In this document: positions 1-8,677 of the stretch, piece by piece
Numbering within the stretch: position 1 is the stretch's first letter
Layout: each line of letters starts with the position of its first letter
Assembly: GCF_046156265.1 (NCBI RefSeq)
Contig: NZ_JAWDIR010000015.1
Location: forward strand, 1 to 34,099
DNA: 34,099 nt
Direction of reading: 5' to 3'
Source of the DNA: CAMDHY01 sp046156265
Lineage (GTDB): Bacteria; Pseudomonadota; Alphaproteobacteria; Rhizobiales; Segnochrobactraceae
Program-made: the position numbers and the translations under genes
Notes under the pieces: generated by a model
Seen by the model: the letters and a program-made list of their open reading frames with translations, nothing else
What the model was told of the DNA's origin: nothing
The model's database searches: none

Positions 1-1563
1 AAGACCCAGTATCACCTCTACTATTTTGGGCCCGACGGCGCCAAGATGATCGGCGGAGTGAAGATCCTGCGGAAAGGACAGGGGATTTCGCACGACAGCG
101 AGCTGCCGGTTGGTCCGCTCGCGCCGCTGGCCGAGGAATTCTGTTCGCTCGGTCAGTCCTTAGACTACTATGAACGGCTGGCCGAATTGCCGAGGAATAT
201 TCGGGACGAGATCCTGGAATTCCTGCGCGATGCGCTGGTCTACCCGAACCATGCAGCCAGCTTTATTGAAGCGGAGGCCTGGCGCGTCTCGATGACGCGC
301 GATCTCGACCTGGAGAGCTACAAGCCGCTGGCCCTCACTCTACTCGAGCGCGACTATGACGCGCTACCGTCTGTGGGCCTCTCGCTCAGCTTCGTCATGT
401 CAGGGTGGACAGCACCCTTGGAATTGGATTTCGCCGCGCCGGACAACAGCGAGGACGTCTTCGGGGACGGCTTTCCGGGACCAGCGATAATGCTGCCAGA
501 TCGAGCTGCGGTGATCACCGGACGAAACGGTTCGGGCAAGAGCACCCTGCTCGCTCGGCTCGCGCGTGTACTGCACGCGTCACAATTTGAGCGAGCCCGT
601 GCGCCGACCTCGAATCTCGGGAAGATCGCGCCGGCGGGCATCGGTTTTTCCCGGATCATCGCCGTCGCCTACAGCGCCTTTGACACGTTCCACGTCCCCG
701 GCGTCACCCTTCAGGACAAGAAGCAGATCATCAGCGACCTGCGGGCGGGGACTGGCCGCTACGTCTTCGCTGGCCTGCGCGACATCGCTCGTGAGCTTGA
801 GGAGAGGCTTTCAGGTGTGGGTGATGTCGAGTCCAGCGACGGAAGTGTGGAGGACGAGCTGGCACCGGGGTTTGCGCTGGATCGGCAGGACATCACCTAC
901 CTTAAATCGGCCGACCAGCTCGCCGACGAGTACGCCCGAACCCTCGAGCGCGTGGTGGTCGCGAAGCGCGAACGGCTGCTCAGCCAGTCACTTCTCCTGC
1001 TCCTGGCTGATCCCTCATTCTCTGACGTGCCCGATCAGTCGGTCGCGGCGCTGCTGGAAGCTGATCCACGCGAGACCTTCATGGGCTGGAGCACCGGGCA
1101 CAAGATCGTCATGCACATGGTCACAACGCTCGTCGCCTATGCGCAGCCTAAGGCGATCATCCTGATGGACGAGCCCGAGAGCCACCTTCACCCACCGCTG
1201 CTGGCGGCCTTGATGCACGCTGTTCGGCTGGTGCTCGGCAAGCAGGATGCCTTTGCCGTCATCGCCACCCATTCCCCCGTCGTCGCACAGGAAACGCTCG
1301 GCCGCCATGTCTCGGTGATAAACCGATCGGGCGACGTTGTTACGATCCTGCCACCTAAGATCGAAACCTATGGTGAGAGCATCGGTGAGATTACTAACGA
1401 GGTGTTCGGTCTAACCGCCGGTAGCGCGGATTTCCACGCCACGCTACGCTCGCTCGTCGATCGAAATCTGACTCTTGAACAGATCGAAGGTCGCTTCGAT
1501 CGCCGCATGAGCCTGCAGGCACGGGCCTATGTGATGAGCCTGATCGCAGCGCGTGAAAGCTGA
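1..1563 (+). CDS. SMC/ABC-like ATPase, Septu PtuA-like, 5' end outside the window
   Basis: The reading frame is open to base 1 and the codons before the first ATG (46) look coding (KTQYHLYYFGPDGAK), so the true start lies upstream and the gene is partial. Counting from the ATG at 46, a Walker A GRNGSGKST sits at residues 159-167. A signature-like WSTGHK is at 348-353, Walker B IILMDEPESH at about 371-380, and a switch histidine in VIATHS at 409. This is the layout of AAA_21/OLD-like ATPases of the ABC superfamily, with the two ATPase halves separated by about 180 residues. It is followed 3 bp later by an HNH nuclease gene, so the two are almost certainly co-translated. An ATPase paired with an HNH nuclease is the composition of Septu and of retron ATPase/HNH effector pairs. 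I infer an anti-phage role. The subtype is not certain because the upstream DNA is missing. Confidence 0.85.
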   Translation, partial: KTQYHLYYFGPDGAKMIGGVKILRKGQGISHDSELPVGPLAPLAEEFCSLGQSLDYYERLAELPRNIRDEILEFLRDALVYPNHAASFIEAEAWRVSMTRDLDLESYKPLALTLLERDYDALPSVGLSLSFVMSGWTAPLELDFAAPDNSEDVFGDGFPGPAIMLPDRAAVITGRNGSGKSTLLARLARVLHASQFERARAPTSNLGKIAPAGIGFSRIIAVAYSAFDTFHVPGVTLQDKKQIISDLRAGTGRYVFAGLRDIARELEERLSGVGDVESSDGSVEDELAPGFALDRQDITYLKSADQLADEYARTLERVVVAKRERLLSQSLLLLLADPSFSDVPDQSVAALLEADPRETFMGWSTGHKIVMHMVTTLVAYAQPKAIILMDEPESHLHPPLLAALMHAVRLVLGKQDAFAVIATHSPVVAQETLGRHVSVINRSGDVVTILPPKIETYGESIGEITNEVFGLTAGSADFHATLRSLVDRNLTLEQIEGRFDRRMSLQARAYVMSLIAARES

Positions 1564-1566
1564 CCG

Positions 1567-2424
1567 ATGTGGAAAGTAGAGCCGCCTGCGGTGGGCGACA
1601 TAAAGGCGCAGCTCGACGCAGCGCTGATCGAAAAGGATGAGACCGTTGTCTACGAACTGTCCGATGCGGAACGCCAAGCTGTCATCGAGCTCTATCAGGC
1701 GTACGATGACCTAGCGGGCGAGCCCGATGCCGTGCTAGTTCCCGCCGCACTCGACGCGTGCAAGAACTATCTGCACGCGGCGTATAATCAGGTCCAGAAA
1801 CGTGGCCGCCTGAAGGACTTGCGCGGCAGATTGCTGGCATCTGTGATCGAGTGTCCGCTATGCGGGTTTGGGGAAGCAACGACGCTCGATCATCATCTTC
1901 CCAAGGACCAATACCGCGCGCTGTCAATCTACGCCCGCAATTTGATCCCGAGCTGCCATCCCTGCAATCGCGCGAAGGGGACACTGGAGCCCGTCGTCGG
2001 CGCAGGGTTGATACATGCCTATCTTACTGAGCTTCCCGAGTTGACTTTTCTCGAGGCGGAAGTTCAGTATGCCGCAGGGAGGCTCGTGGTACTCTTCACA
2101 ATCGACGACACCTTCCTCCTCGATGATTTGGACGAGCGCCTAAGGTTCCAGCTACGGCGGCTCGACCTCAACAGGCGTTATTTTGATCCAGTTAATATTT
2201 TCCTCTTCAACCTCAAGACCGCCTTTTCCTTCTTTCGTGGTAAGCCCGATGAAGGCGAGCAGATTAAGGCGTTCTTACTGGCCTCGGCAAAGGCCGTTGA
2301 TGACGACTTTAAGCTCAACCACTGGCGAGCGGCGCTCATGAGAGGTCTGGCCGCCTGCGATGCATTTCTGGCGGATCCCTGGTCCTATTTCGACAGGTCG
2401 ATCGGAGATATGCGAGAGATCTGA
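1567..2424 (+). CDS. HNH endonuclease, PtuB-like partner of the upstream ATPase
   Basis: This 285-residue protein has a zinc-bracketed HNH domain in its centre. CPLCG (Cys96, Cys99) leads into DHHLPK (108-113), Asn125, and a second Cys pair in SCHPCNRAKG (Cys130, Cys133, Asn134). This is the His-Asn-His/Asn type metal-binding nuclease arrangement seen in PtuB-like proteins. The first about 90 residues and the last about 145 are helical and unrecognised. The protein is longer than I expect for a compact PtuB. The ATG lies 3 bp after the stop of the ATPase gene, which points to translational coupling and a complex in which the ATPase controls DNA or RNA cleavage. The gene ends 28 bp from the convergent end of the next gene, and I see no clear terminator between them. 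Confidence 0.85.
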   Translation: MWKVEPPAVGDIKAQLDAALIEKDETVVYELSDAERQAVIELYQAYDDLAGEPDAVLVPAALDACKNYLHAAYNQVQKRGRLKDLRGRLLASVIECPLCGFGEATTLDHHLPKDQYRALSIYARNLIPSCHPCNRAKGTLEPVVGAGLIHAYLTELPELTFLEAEVQYAAGRLVVLFTIDDTFLLDDLDERLRFQLRRLDLNRRYFDPVNIFLFNLKTAFSFFRGKPDEGEQIKAFLLASAKAVDDDFKLNHWRAALMRGLAACDAFLADPWSYFDRSIGDMREI

Positions 2425-2452
2425 GGGATGGTCGTCGAGCCCCAACCGAGGA

Positions 2453-3409
2453 TCAACTGACTTTCATGGTGATCGTCCGGATGCTGTGGGGCCCGCCCCC
2501 GCCGTGGTCGAACGACAACATGGTGCGTTTCAACCCGTGGATGGGCCACCAGAACCAACTGGCGATCATCTCCGTCTTCTCAGAAAAAGAATCCACCTGG
2601 GCAGCTCCGGTCGACTGTAATCCGCCACCTCCGAAGATGGCTGCGCTCACATCGGACACCATACCCGCGGCAAGATCGGGGATGGCACACAGGTCCTCGT
2701 AGTGGCGTTCCGGCCCGTCAATCGCCGTGGTGTTCATCGCGAACACGCCCATCGGGAATTGTAGATACAGGCTTATCATGCGCGCGGCCGTGCGATGGAA
2801 GTCATCCAGCCGCAGTTCGTTGGCGACGGATTGATCCTGGTCGCTGATCCATTCCAGGTCCATGCCGGGGGCGGCCCAAATGGAAAGGCAGATTGTGAGG
2901 AAGTACGCTTTCCGCGCCATGTCCTCGAGACCCTGCTCGTTCCACCTCGCCTTCAGATCGAACGCCGACCGGAACCGGCTGAATTTTTGCGGCGGACAGA
3001 CCAAGTGCTTGATCCGTTTATCGACTGCGATCACGACTAGATGACCGGTGAGCGCGTCGGCGGCGTCGAGATACGCTATGAGAGCGTTCATCCGCGCCTC
3101 ATCAACCACTCGCTTGAACGACATACGGCGACCATCTGTAAGGAGAGTCAGGCGGATATGCTGCATCGCCTTGAACCAGGCAGGCGGCAACCTCTGGGAG
3201 ATCAGAAAGGCGTAGACGCGGTGAGTCGCTGAGTTGTGTTCGCCGCCGTAGTCTGACGTAACTGTGAGTTCGCGCCCGGCGAACGGATGGGGCTGGGCGT
3301 GCCAGAGTTGTCGCTGCATCGGACCCGACCAAGGCATGCCCTTGCGGAGTGCGATTTTGGATTCCGAGAGTAGCCGCCAATGCTCGGGATAGGGCTTAGG
3401 CCACAGCAT
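2453..3409 (-). CDS. hypothetical protein, possible DUF3800/RNase H-like fold
   Basis: This 318-residue protein is the last gene of a minus-strand operon behind DUF5131 and TcmP genes. Its ATG is preceded by GGGGACGGCC, a good ribosome binding site, 27 bp after the TcmP stop. I do not recognise it with certainty. Acidic residues fall where an RNase H-like nuclease would carry them: Asp53 in TSDYGG, Asp130 at the end of a hydrophobic strand (VVIAVDK), Asp190/Asp192 in WISDQDQ, and Asp245 in CAIPDLAAG. The last resembles the final helix motif of DUF3800 proteins. The spacing and the lysine-rich stretch after Asp130 also fit that family. The first 45 residues are rich in Trp and Pro and have no match I can name. 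The fold and nuclease role are inference; another fold is quite possible. Confidence 0.7.
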   Translation of the reverse strand: MLWPKPYPEHWRLLSESKIALRKGMPWSGPMQRQLWHAQPHPFAGRELTVTSDYGGEHNSATHRVYAFLISQRLPPAWFKAMQHIRLTLLTDGRRMSFKRVVDEARMNALIAYLDAADALTGHLVVIAVDKRIKHLVCPPQKFSRFRSAFDLKARWNEQGLEDMARKAYFLTICLSIWAAPGMDLEWISDQDQSVANELRLDDFHRTAARMISLYLQFPMGVFAMNTTAIDGPERHYEDLCAIPDLAAGMVSDVSAAIFGGGGLQSTGAAQVDSFSEKTEMIASWFWWPIHGLKRTMLSFDHGGGGPHSIRTITMKVS

Positions 3410-3436
3410 GGCCGTCCCCGACGGACCGCTCGCGGA

Positions 3437-4678
3437 TCACGGCTTTTGCCTTCCGCCGAACATCATGAAGAACGAGCGCTGGCTCTTCAGGCGAAGGGTG
3501 TCGCCTGGGACGATCTGTCGAGCGCGCCGGCGCACACCACCGGCAGGTGTGACGACCTCAAGATCCTCTCCGCCGAGCATTGCGCTGTGGATATCGTCTT
3601 TGTGCGCCGGCGTGGCGCTGTAGGCCGCCGCGTAGAAGTCGCCGACCAGCATGGCATCGCCGGCGCCGGAAACGAAACGCGGGATGTCGTAGATCAGCTT
3701 CTCGCGCGCCTTGGCCCGGTGCTCCTCCTCGAAGAGGTAGAGCGATCCCTCCTTGGCTGGGTCGTATTCCAGCATGTCGAGGCCTGGCAGGCCGAAGTGC
3801 GCCTGGCTGCCGTTCTCATGCAGAATGTCATTATAGACCTGACGTGCGCGATAGTTGTTAGCAAAGTGGATCAGCCAATAGCGCCATCCCTGCGGGTTAG
3901 TAATGGAGAACGGGCTTACATAGCCCGCGTAATTGCGAAACGATTCGAATACGATGCGCTCGGCCGCTCCCAGCCATGCGTCGTTGCTAACGATGCCGTC
4001 GATGGCGCGCAAGTCGCCCGGATTGATCCCTAAATGACGGACCTGGCGCTTCATTAGGTCGGGGTTGGTTCGGCTGAGGAAGGTCAGAAGGGTGTCAATC
4101 GCGAAGGTGTAGAAGACTTCCACGGACTTGGTAGACCGCATGATCTCGCTGAGCGTGGAAAAGTCAACCTGCGCGTGGCCGCATTGGTCGAGATTCCACA
4201 GTACGCTTTGAAACCGACCAGCGAGCAGGCCACGGATAACTGGATAGGCCTCCTCGAACGGCTTGCTGAGATAGGTCACGTTCAGGTGCAGCTTGGGACA
4301 AGCTTCCTGCACAGCCGCCAGCAAGGGTGCGCAGTAGCCCTTCAGAATTTCGGTGACGCTGGGTAGGGCGTCGTTGAAGATCAGCAGACACTCGATCTCG
4401 ACGGTGCCGAGGCCTTGAGCAACCCGTCGCGTGTTGACCACCTCTAGCGAGCGCTGCAGTTCTTCAATGTAGATGATGGGCGAGCCGGCGGCGCCGCAGG
4501 CGTATCGTCCGCCGCCTGAGAACCCATCGACGACCGCGAGCCGAAACCTACTCTGCTGCGGGTTTCCACACCTGACGGAAATATACTGAAAGAGGTACTC
4601 CCGTAGAATCTTGTGCTTTCTGCGGCTATGCTCGTCGAGCACCGCCCCGTCGTCCCAGGTGTACGCCTTCTTGACCAA
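3437..4678 (-). CDS. tcmP: three-Cys-motif partner protein TcmP, first copy
   Basis: The 413-residue product has the TcmP hallmarks: an N-terminal HSRRKHKILREYL helix (about residues 17-29) and VVDGFSGGGRY (about 49-59), followed by GSPIIYIEEL. TcmP proteins resemble class I SAM-dependent methyltransferases, with DGFSGxG as the cofactor loop. At the usual second acidic site (DPxG) this copy reads DQCG (164-167), so its catalytic motif has diverged. The start is a TTG; an AGGGAG ribosome binding site stands at the right distance, and the upstream DUF5131 gene ends 29 bp before it. TcmP proteins are regularly found next to three-Cys-motif proteins, as here. The real reaction of the family is not known to me. 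The gene is flanked on both sides by genes on the same strand and is probably translated from one message with them. Confidence 0.85.
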   Translation of the reverse strand: MVKKAYTWDDGAVLDEHSRRKHKILREYLFQYISVRCGNPQQSRFRLAVVDGFSGGGRYACGAAGSPIIYIEELQRSLEVVNTRRVAQGLGTVEIECLLIFNDALPSVTEILKGYCAPLLAAVQEACPKLHLNVTYLSKPFEEAYPVIRGLLAGRFQSVLWNLDQCGHAQVDFSTLSEIMRSTKSVEVFYTFAIDTLLTFLSRTNPDLMKRQVRHLGINPGDLRAIDGIVSNDAWLGAAERIVFESFRNYAGYVSPFSITNPQGWRYWLIHFANNYRARQVYNDILHENGSQAHFGLPGLDMLEYDPAKEGSLYLFEEEHRAKAREKLIYDIPRFVSGAGDAMLVGDFYAAAYSATPAHKDDIHSAMLGGEDLEVVTPAGGVRRRARQIVPGDTLRLKSQRSFFMMFGGRQKP

Positions 4679-4707
4679 ATCCAGCTCCCTAGCCGGGGCG
4701 GCCTTGG

Positions 4708-5484
4708 CTACTGCACCAAGACAGCGGGCATGCCGTTCCAGATCTGGCCACGATACTCACGACCGTTGGCCTTTTTGGAGCGCTTTTTGTTATCCTTACC
4801 CCAAGTGCCCCACTGCTTAAAAAAGAAAGCTGCCCCGTAGGTATCGCACTGCGCGTATATTTCGTCGACCCAGTCTTCTCGTATCGGCCTAGCCTGATGC
4901 CCGCTTTCGCCGCCTATGATCGCCCAGTGGATGCCGGTCAGATCGACCGCGCCGACAGCACCGATTAGCGGTTCGAACGAAATGAACCGGATAGCCGCGC
5001 GGACGGCGCGCAAGTGATCGATGCGGCCAACGACATCGGCGTTCTCGACACTGGTACCAAGCCAGACATTGGGCAGAACATCAGGAATGGCGCGCGCCAC
5101 GATCTCGGCCATGCGAGCGGGACGCTTGGTCAGGATCTGGTAGTTGTGATGCGGCGTCTCCCGCATTACCCGCCACACATCGACAACGAAGTCCTCGCTG
5201 ACGTCGTCGTGGAAAAGATCGCTCATCGAATTTACGAAGATCTTTCTAGGCTTGCGCCAACCATAGGGAATGTCCAGGGCGGAGCGATCCTCTCGAACGA
5301 CCCCGTTCCAGATGGCGCGTTTTCCGCTCTTGCGGGTCAGTCCTTCGTACTTGGGCACGCCCATGGCTTCGAGGCGCCGCGCCATCTGCATTGCGTAGCA
5401 GTTGGTGCAGCCGGCGGTGATGATCGAGCAGCCGGCTACTGGATTCCAAGATGCGTCCGTCCACTCTATCTGGGTCTCAGCCAT
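4708..5484 (-). CDS. DUF5131 (phage Gp37/Gp68 family) three-Cys-motif protein
   Basis: The protein begins MAETQIEWTDASWNP and carries three cysteines spaced C-x6-C-x2-C (Cys19, 26 and 29, ending GCTNCYA). This is the diagnostic three-Cys motif of the family. It is taken to resemble the iron-sulfur site of radical SAM enzymes, although the spacing differs from the usual CxxxCxxC. Other family features are FVNSMSDLFH, the stretch ILTKRP, WLGTSVEN, FEPL, IIGGESG and a C-terminal FFFKQWG. Length (258 residues) is normal. A GTG at 5493 is an alternative start; I prefer the ATG at 5484 because homologues usually begin M-x-x-x-x-IEWTD. It is the first gene of a three-gene minus-strand operon with TcmP and the possible RNase H-like protein. 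Its substrate is unknown, and its conserved pairing with TcmP implies a joint modification reaction. Confidence 0.88.
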   Translation of the reverse strand: MAETQIEWTDASWNPVAGCSIITAGCTNCYAMQMARRLEAMGVPKYEGLTRKSGKRAIWNGVVREDRSALDIPYGWRKPRKIFVNSMSDLFHDDVSEDFVVDVWRVMRETPHHNYQILTKRPARMAEIVARAIPDVLPNVWLGTSVENADVVGRIDHLRAVRAAIRFISFEPLIGAVGAVDLTGIHWAIIGGESGHQARPIREDWVDEIYAQCDTYGAAFFFKQWGTWGKDNKKRSKKANGREYRGQIWNGMPAVLVQ

Positions 5485-5723
5485 GGGCTCCACTCATATT
5501 GCACCGTAAAGGTGCCTCGTCCGTGGGATAGGCAATTTCAAAAGGGCAAAAATTGCGTTAACGATAACCACTTTGATCAAGCTTTCTAACGACAAGATGA
5601 GGACCTAATTATGGTGCGGTGGCATCCGAGCTGGAGTGCAGCGGGGTTTCTCGCCGCTCCGGTCGAGCTTTGCAATTGTGAAGGTCAGGCCGCGCGCCGG
5701 CGGCTTTCCACAGTGAGAGCGTC
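5485..5723. promoter_or_regulatory. divergent intergenic region between DUF5131 and the second tcmP
   Basis: About 240 bp separate two genes transcribed away from each other, so promoters for both must lie here or upstream. The stretch is more AT-rich than the flanks around 5540-5620. It contains the 8-bp palindrome TTGATCAA (5573-5580), which could be an operator half or chance. I cannot assign -35 and -10 boxes with confidence. A GAGAG at about 5714-5718 fits a ribosome binding site for the GTG start at 5724. Confidence 0.4.
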
Positions 5724-6887
5724 GTGATTGGTGAACTGAAGCACTACCAAGGCCGCGAACAGGCCTATGTGAAGCACTTTCTCTTGAGCGAGTATCTCGA
5801 GAGCTGGGCCCATAAGGTCGCCAGCACCTGGGAGGAGGTCGCCTATGTCGACGGCTTCTCCGGTCCTTGGCAGCACACTGGCGAGGCGTTCGAGGACACC
5901 TCCTTCGGCATCGCCCTGCGCGCCCTGAGCCAAGCGAAAGCTAGTTGGAAGGGTCACGGCAAAAGCGTCAAGATGTCCGCCTTCCTCGTCGAGAAGGATC
6001 CTGGCGCCTACGCCAACCTCCAGGCGGCCAAGGCGCTGTTCCCGGATGTGCAGATGAAGACCTACCCCGGGTCCTTCATCGATCAGGCACCGAGTATCCT
6101 TCGGGACATTCCGCCGCGCGCCTTCGCCTTCGTCTTTATCGATCCCAAGGGCTGGGGCATCGACATGAAGCGGATCGCCCCCCTGTTGCGACGGCCGCAC
6201 AGTGAGGTGGTTTTTAACTTCATGTTCGACTTTATCAATCGCGCCGCCTCGATCGAAAGCTCCGGGGTCGCCGCGAGTTTGGACAAGTTGATCCTCGACC
6301 GGGCCTGGCGCGCGCGGCTTGAGGCCAGGCCGGGCCACATTGCTGAGAAAGATCATCGCAAGACCGTGCTGGTTGACGCGTTCTCGCGTACTTTGGCGCA
6401 GCTGGGTGGATACACTCACGTGGCCGAGACCACTGTGCTGCGCCCCCTGAAGGATCGCCCGCTGTACAGCCTCGTCTATGGCACGCGCAACTCGAAGGGC
6501 ATAGAGGTCTTTCGCAGCAGTCAGATCAAGGCTCTCTGCCAGCAAGACCGGATCCGCGGCTTCACCAAGCTTAGCGCGACCGCGGCCGCCAGCGATCAGA
6601 TGGAGATATTTGGTTCGTTGAGCGAGATGGCTCCGGACCCGTCCATCGCCTTTTTGGCTGAAGAGGAGTGCCGAGCTAAGCGCCTGCTTTTAACTTTGGT
6701 CCCAACCTCGCCGGCAAGTGTTCGATGGCCCGACCTTTGGCCGCGGATTTTGGAACGTAACGTTGTCACCAAGACCCAGGTCAAGCAGATCGCCAACGAG
6801 CTTCGCAGTGACGGCACCCTGATTGTGCTGGACTGGGGATTCAAGCAACGCACCCTAGGCGATCACAACAGAGTCCAGCGCAGCTAG
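5724..6887 (+). CDS. tcmP: three-Cys-motif partner protein TcmP, second copy
   Basis: This 387-residue protein starts with a GTG and belongs to the same family as the minus-strand TcmP, but the two are clearly divergent copies. It has YVDGFSGPW (residues 41-49), an acidic strand end in FLVEKD (87-92), and FIDPKGWG (138-145). These correspond to motif I, motif II and the motif IV DPxG of class I methyltransferases. In contrast to the first copy, DPKG is intact here. The C-terminal part (about 290-387) contains a winged-helix-like stretch with alternating charged helices (KTQVKQIANELRSDGTL). It is transcribed divergently from DUF5131 across about 240 bp, so the two transcription units can share control. 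I infer that it works with the same DUF5131 protein or with the other TcmP. A SAM-dependent modification reaction is plausible but unproven. Confidence 0.85.
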   Translation: MIGELKHYQGREQAYVKHFLLSEYLESWAHKVASTWEEVAYVDGFSGPWQHTGEAFEDTSFGIALRALSQAKASWKGHGKSVKMSAFLVEKDPGAYANLQAAKALFPDVQMKTYPGSFIDQAPSILRDIPPRAFAFVFIDPKGWGIDMKRIAPLLRRPHSEVVFNFMFDFINRAASIESSGVAASLDKLILDRAWRARLEARPGHIAEKDHRKTVLVDAFSRTLAQLGGYTHVAETTVLRPLKDRPLYSLVYGTRNSKGIEVFRSSQIKALCQQDRIRGFTKLSATAAASDQMEIFGSLSEMAPDPSIAFLAEEECRAKRLLLTLVPTSPASVRWPDLWPRILERNVVTKTQVKQIANELRSDGTLIVLDWGFKQRTLGDHNRVQRS

Positions 6888-7468
6888 CAGCACGACAGCC
6901 AACGTCGCCTAAGGACAAGAGAAGACCCTCAGCCGCGACGCCAACTTGCGCCGAACTACGTCAAAGCTCGCCACTCCCCGAAATGCGCCTGAAGGCATCG
7001 CACGAATTCATCTGCGAAATCAACGGCTTCTGTGTGTTCTCCAAGATCCAACCATTGCGCCAGCGAAAAGTACGCGAACGCTCGATTGTAATGCTCGAAC
7101 TTATTCAATGAGTTACGGATCCGTACCTTCGCCCTAGCAGTCCACAGCTCGGGAGAGAAATGGCTGAAACAGAGACAAAAGGGCCTGTGATCGACGCCGC
7201 GCAGTGGACAGCCTGACCGGGCAATCCACCAGTTTTCTTTGGCATTTTCGGCCCGTCGAACGCGCCAAGAGACGCTTCATAATTGTGGGATGGCGGAGAG
7301 GCAGTCCCCACATTTATCGCTCGCCCATGGCCGCCCCCAATCGCTAGTGTGCACATACCATGTTGGTTTTGCTGACTTAAATGGGCGGTTGCACACGGAC
7401 GCATTCGTGGACATTCACCTCAGATCGCGATACGTGTTGGGGTGAAAGTTGGGGTGCGAGGTGTAGCT
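6888..7468. other. about 580 bp without a convincing gene, before the integrase
   Basis: Short open frames exist on both strands, such as 6946-7137 (+) and 7105-7404 (-), but none has a recognisable domain or a good ribosome binding site. I looked for the 3' half of a tRNA gene, the usual target of this integrase class, by its T-loop consensus and did not find one. The segment before 7469 is the position where an attachment site would be expected for an integrase of this type, but I could not identify a core repeat. Confidence 0.5.
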
Positions 7469-8677
7469 GTGGCTCGGCAGGCGAACAGGATGACCGCTCG
7501 GAAGGTAGCCACGATCTCCGCGCCGGGGAGGCACGCGGACGGCAATGGCCTCTACCTCGTCGTCGAGAAGTCCGGCGCCAAGCGGTGGGCCTTCCTGTTC
7601 CGTTGGGACGGCAAGCTCAAGGAGATGGGGCTGGGCGGCGTGACAAGCGTAACCCTCGCAGACGCACGTCTGAAAGCCGATGAGGCGCGACGGGTCCTCG
7701 CCGATGGGCGGAACCCCATCGAGGTCCGCCGTGCAGTGTCGGAGCCGCCAGCAGCACTTCCTACGGCGCCGACGTTCGGTGAATTCATGGATAACCTCAT
7801 TGAGGAAATCTCGCCGGGCTTTCGAAATGCGAAGCACATCCAGCAGTGGCGCAATTCAATGCGCGACTATGCTGCGCCTCTGCGTTCGAAACAGTGCGAC
7901 GAGGTCGACACCAAGGACATCTTGGCGATCCTTCAGCCAATCTGGACAAAGAAGGCGGAGACCGCTTCACGTGTTCGCGGAAGGCTCGAGCGGGTGCTCG
8001 ATGCTGCAAAGGCGAAGGGGCTGCGTACCGGGGAGAATCCTGCTCGACTGCGCGGCCATCTGGACGCACTGCTCCCCAAGCAACAGCGCCTGCAGCGGGG
8101 ACATCATGCAGCGATGCCCTACCCGGATGTACCGAAGCTCGTGGCGACGCTGAGCGAGAATGGATCGGTCTCTGCCCTATGCCTCTTGTTCGTGATCTTC
8201 ACGGCTGCGCGAACAGGTGAAGTCCTCGGCGCTACGTGGAAGGAGATCGACCTCGCCAACTCACTTTGGGTCATCCCCGCGGGCCGGATGAAGGCCGGTC
8301 GTGAGCACCGAGTTCCACTGACGGCTGGGGCGATCAAGGTCCTCGAGCAGATGGCGTTGCTGCGACCCGGCGCCGACGAGAAGGGTGACGCGTATGTCTT
8401 CCCAGGTGCTCGCAGGGGACGTCCGCTCTCACAGATGACGCTCTTGATGATGCTTCGGCGGACAGTGGGAGAGCGAGCGACGACCCATGGCTTTCGCTCC
8501 TCCTTCCGAGATTGGGCGGGCGAAGAGACCAATTTCCCTCGTGAGGTTGCCGAGCAGTCACTTGCACACACTGTAGGAGATCAGACAGAGCGGGCATATC
8601 GCCGTGGCGATGCTCTGGAGAAGCGCCGCAACTTAATGGCGGCCTGGGATGCCTTTCTCCAATGCACAGGCTCCTGA
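7469..8677 (+). CDS. tyrosine recombinase, P4-type phage/island integrase
   Basis: The N-terminus has the arm-type DNA-binding domain of P4-like integrases (GRHADGNGLYLVV, then MGLGGVTSVTLADAR). A SAM-like core-binding domain follows at about residues 95-180 and then the catalytic domain. The catalytic residues are all present: Arg248 in TAARTGE, His340 and Arg343 in HGFRSSFRDWA, and the nucleophile Tyr377 in ERAYRRGD. The protein ends 25 residues later, so the gene looks intact at 402 residues. I place the start at the GTG at 7469, with GAGGTG at 7458-7463, because homologues begin with a short basic leader before TARKVATI. An in-frame GTG at 7442 would add nine residues. It most likely mobilised the accessory genes to its left, and it sits at the border with the catabolic cluster. 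Confidence 0.93.
   Translation: MARQANRMTARKVATISAPGRHADGNGLYLVVEKSGAKRWAFLFRWDGKLKEMGLGGVTSVTLADARLKADEARRVLADGRNPIEVRRAVSEPPAALPTAPTFGEFMDNLIEEISPGFRNAKHIQQWRNSMRDYAAPLRSKQCDEVDTKDILAILQPIWTKKAETASRVRGRLERVLDAAKAKGLRTGENPARLRGHLDALLPKQQRLQRGHHAAMPYPDVPKLVATLSENGSVSALCLLFVIFTAARTGEVLGATWKEIDLANSLWVIPAGRMKAGREHRVPLTAGAIKVLEQMALLRPGADEKGDAYVFPGARRGRPLSQMTLLMMLRRTVGERATTHGFRSSFRDWAGEETNFPREVAEQSLAHTVGDQTERAYRRGDALEKRRNLMAAWDAFLQCTGS

Noticed and set aside
6888..7468. tRNA gene or tRNA fragment as integrase target
   Set aside because: I looked for the T-loop consensus and a CCA end on both strands and found none that folds; no core repeat seen either.
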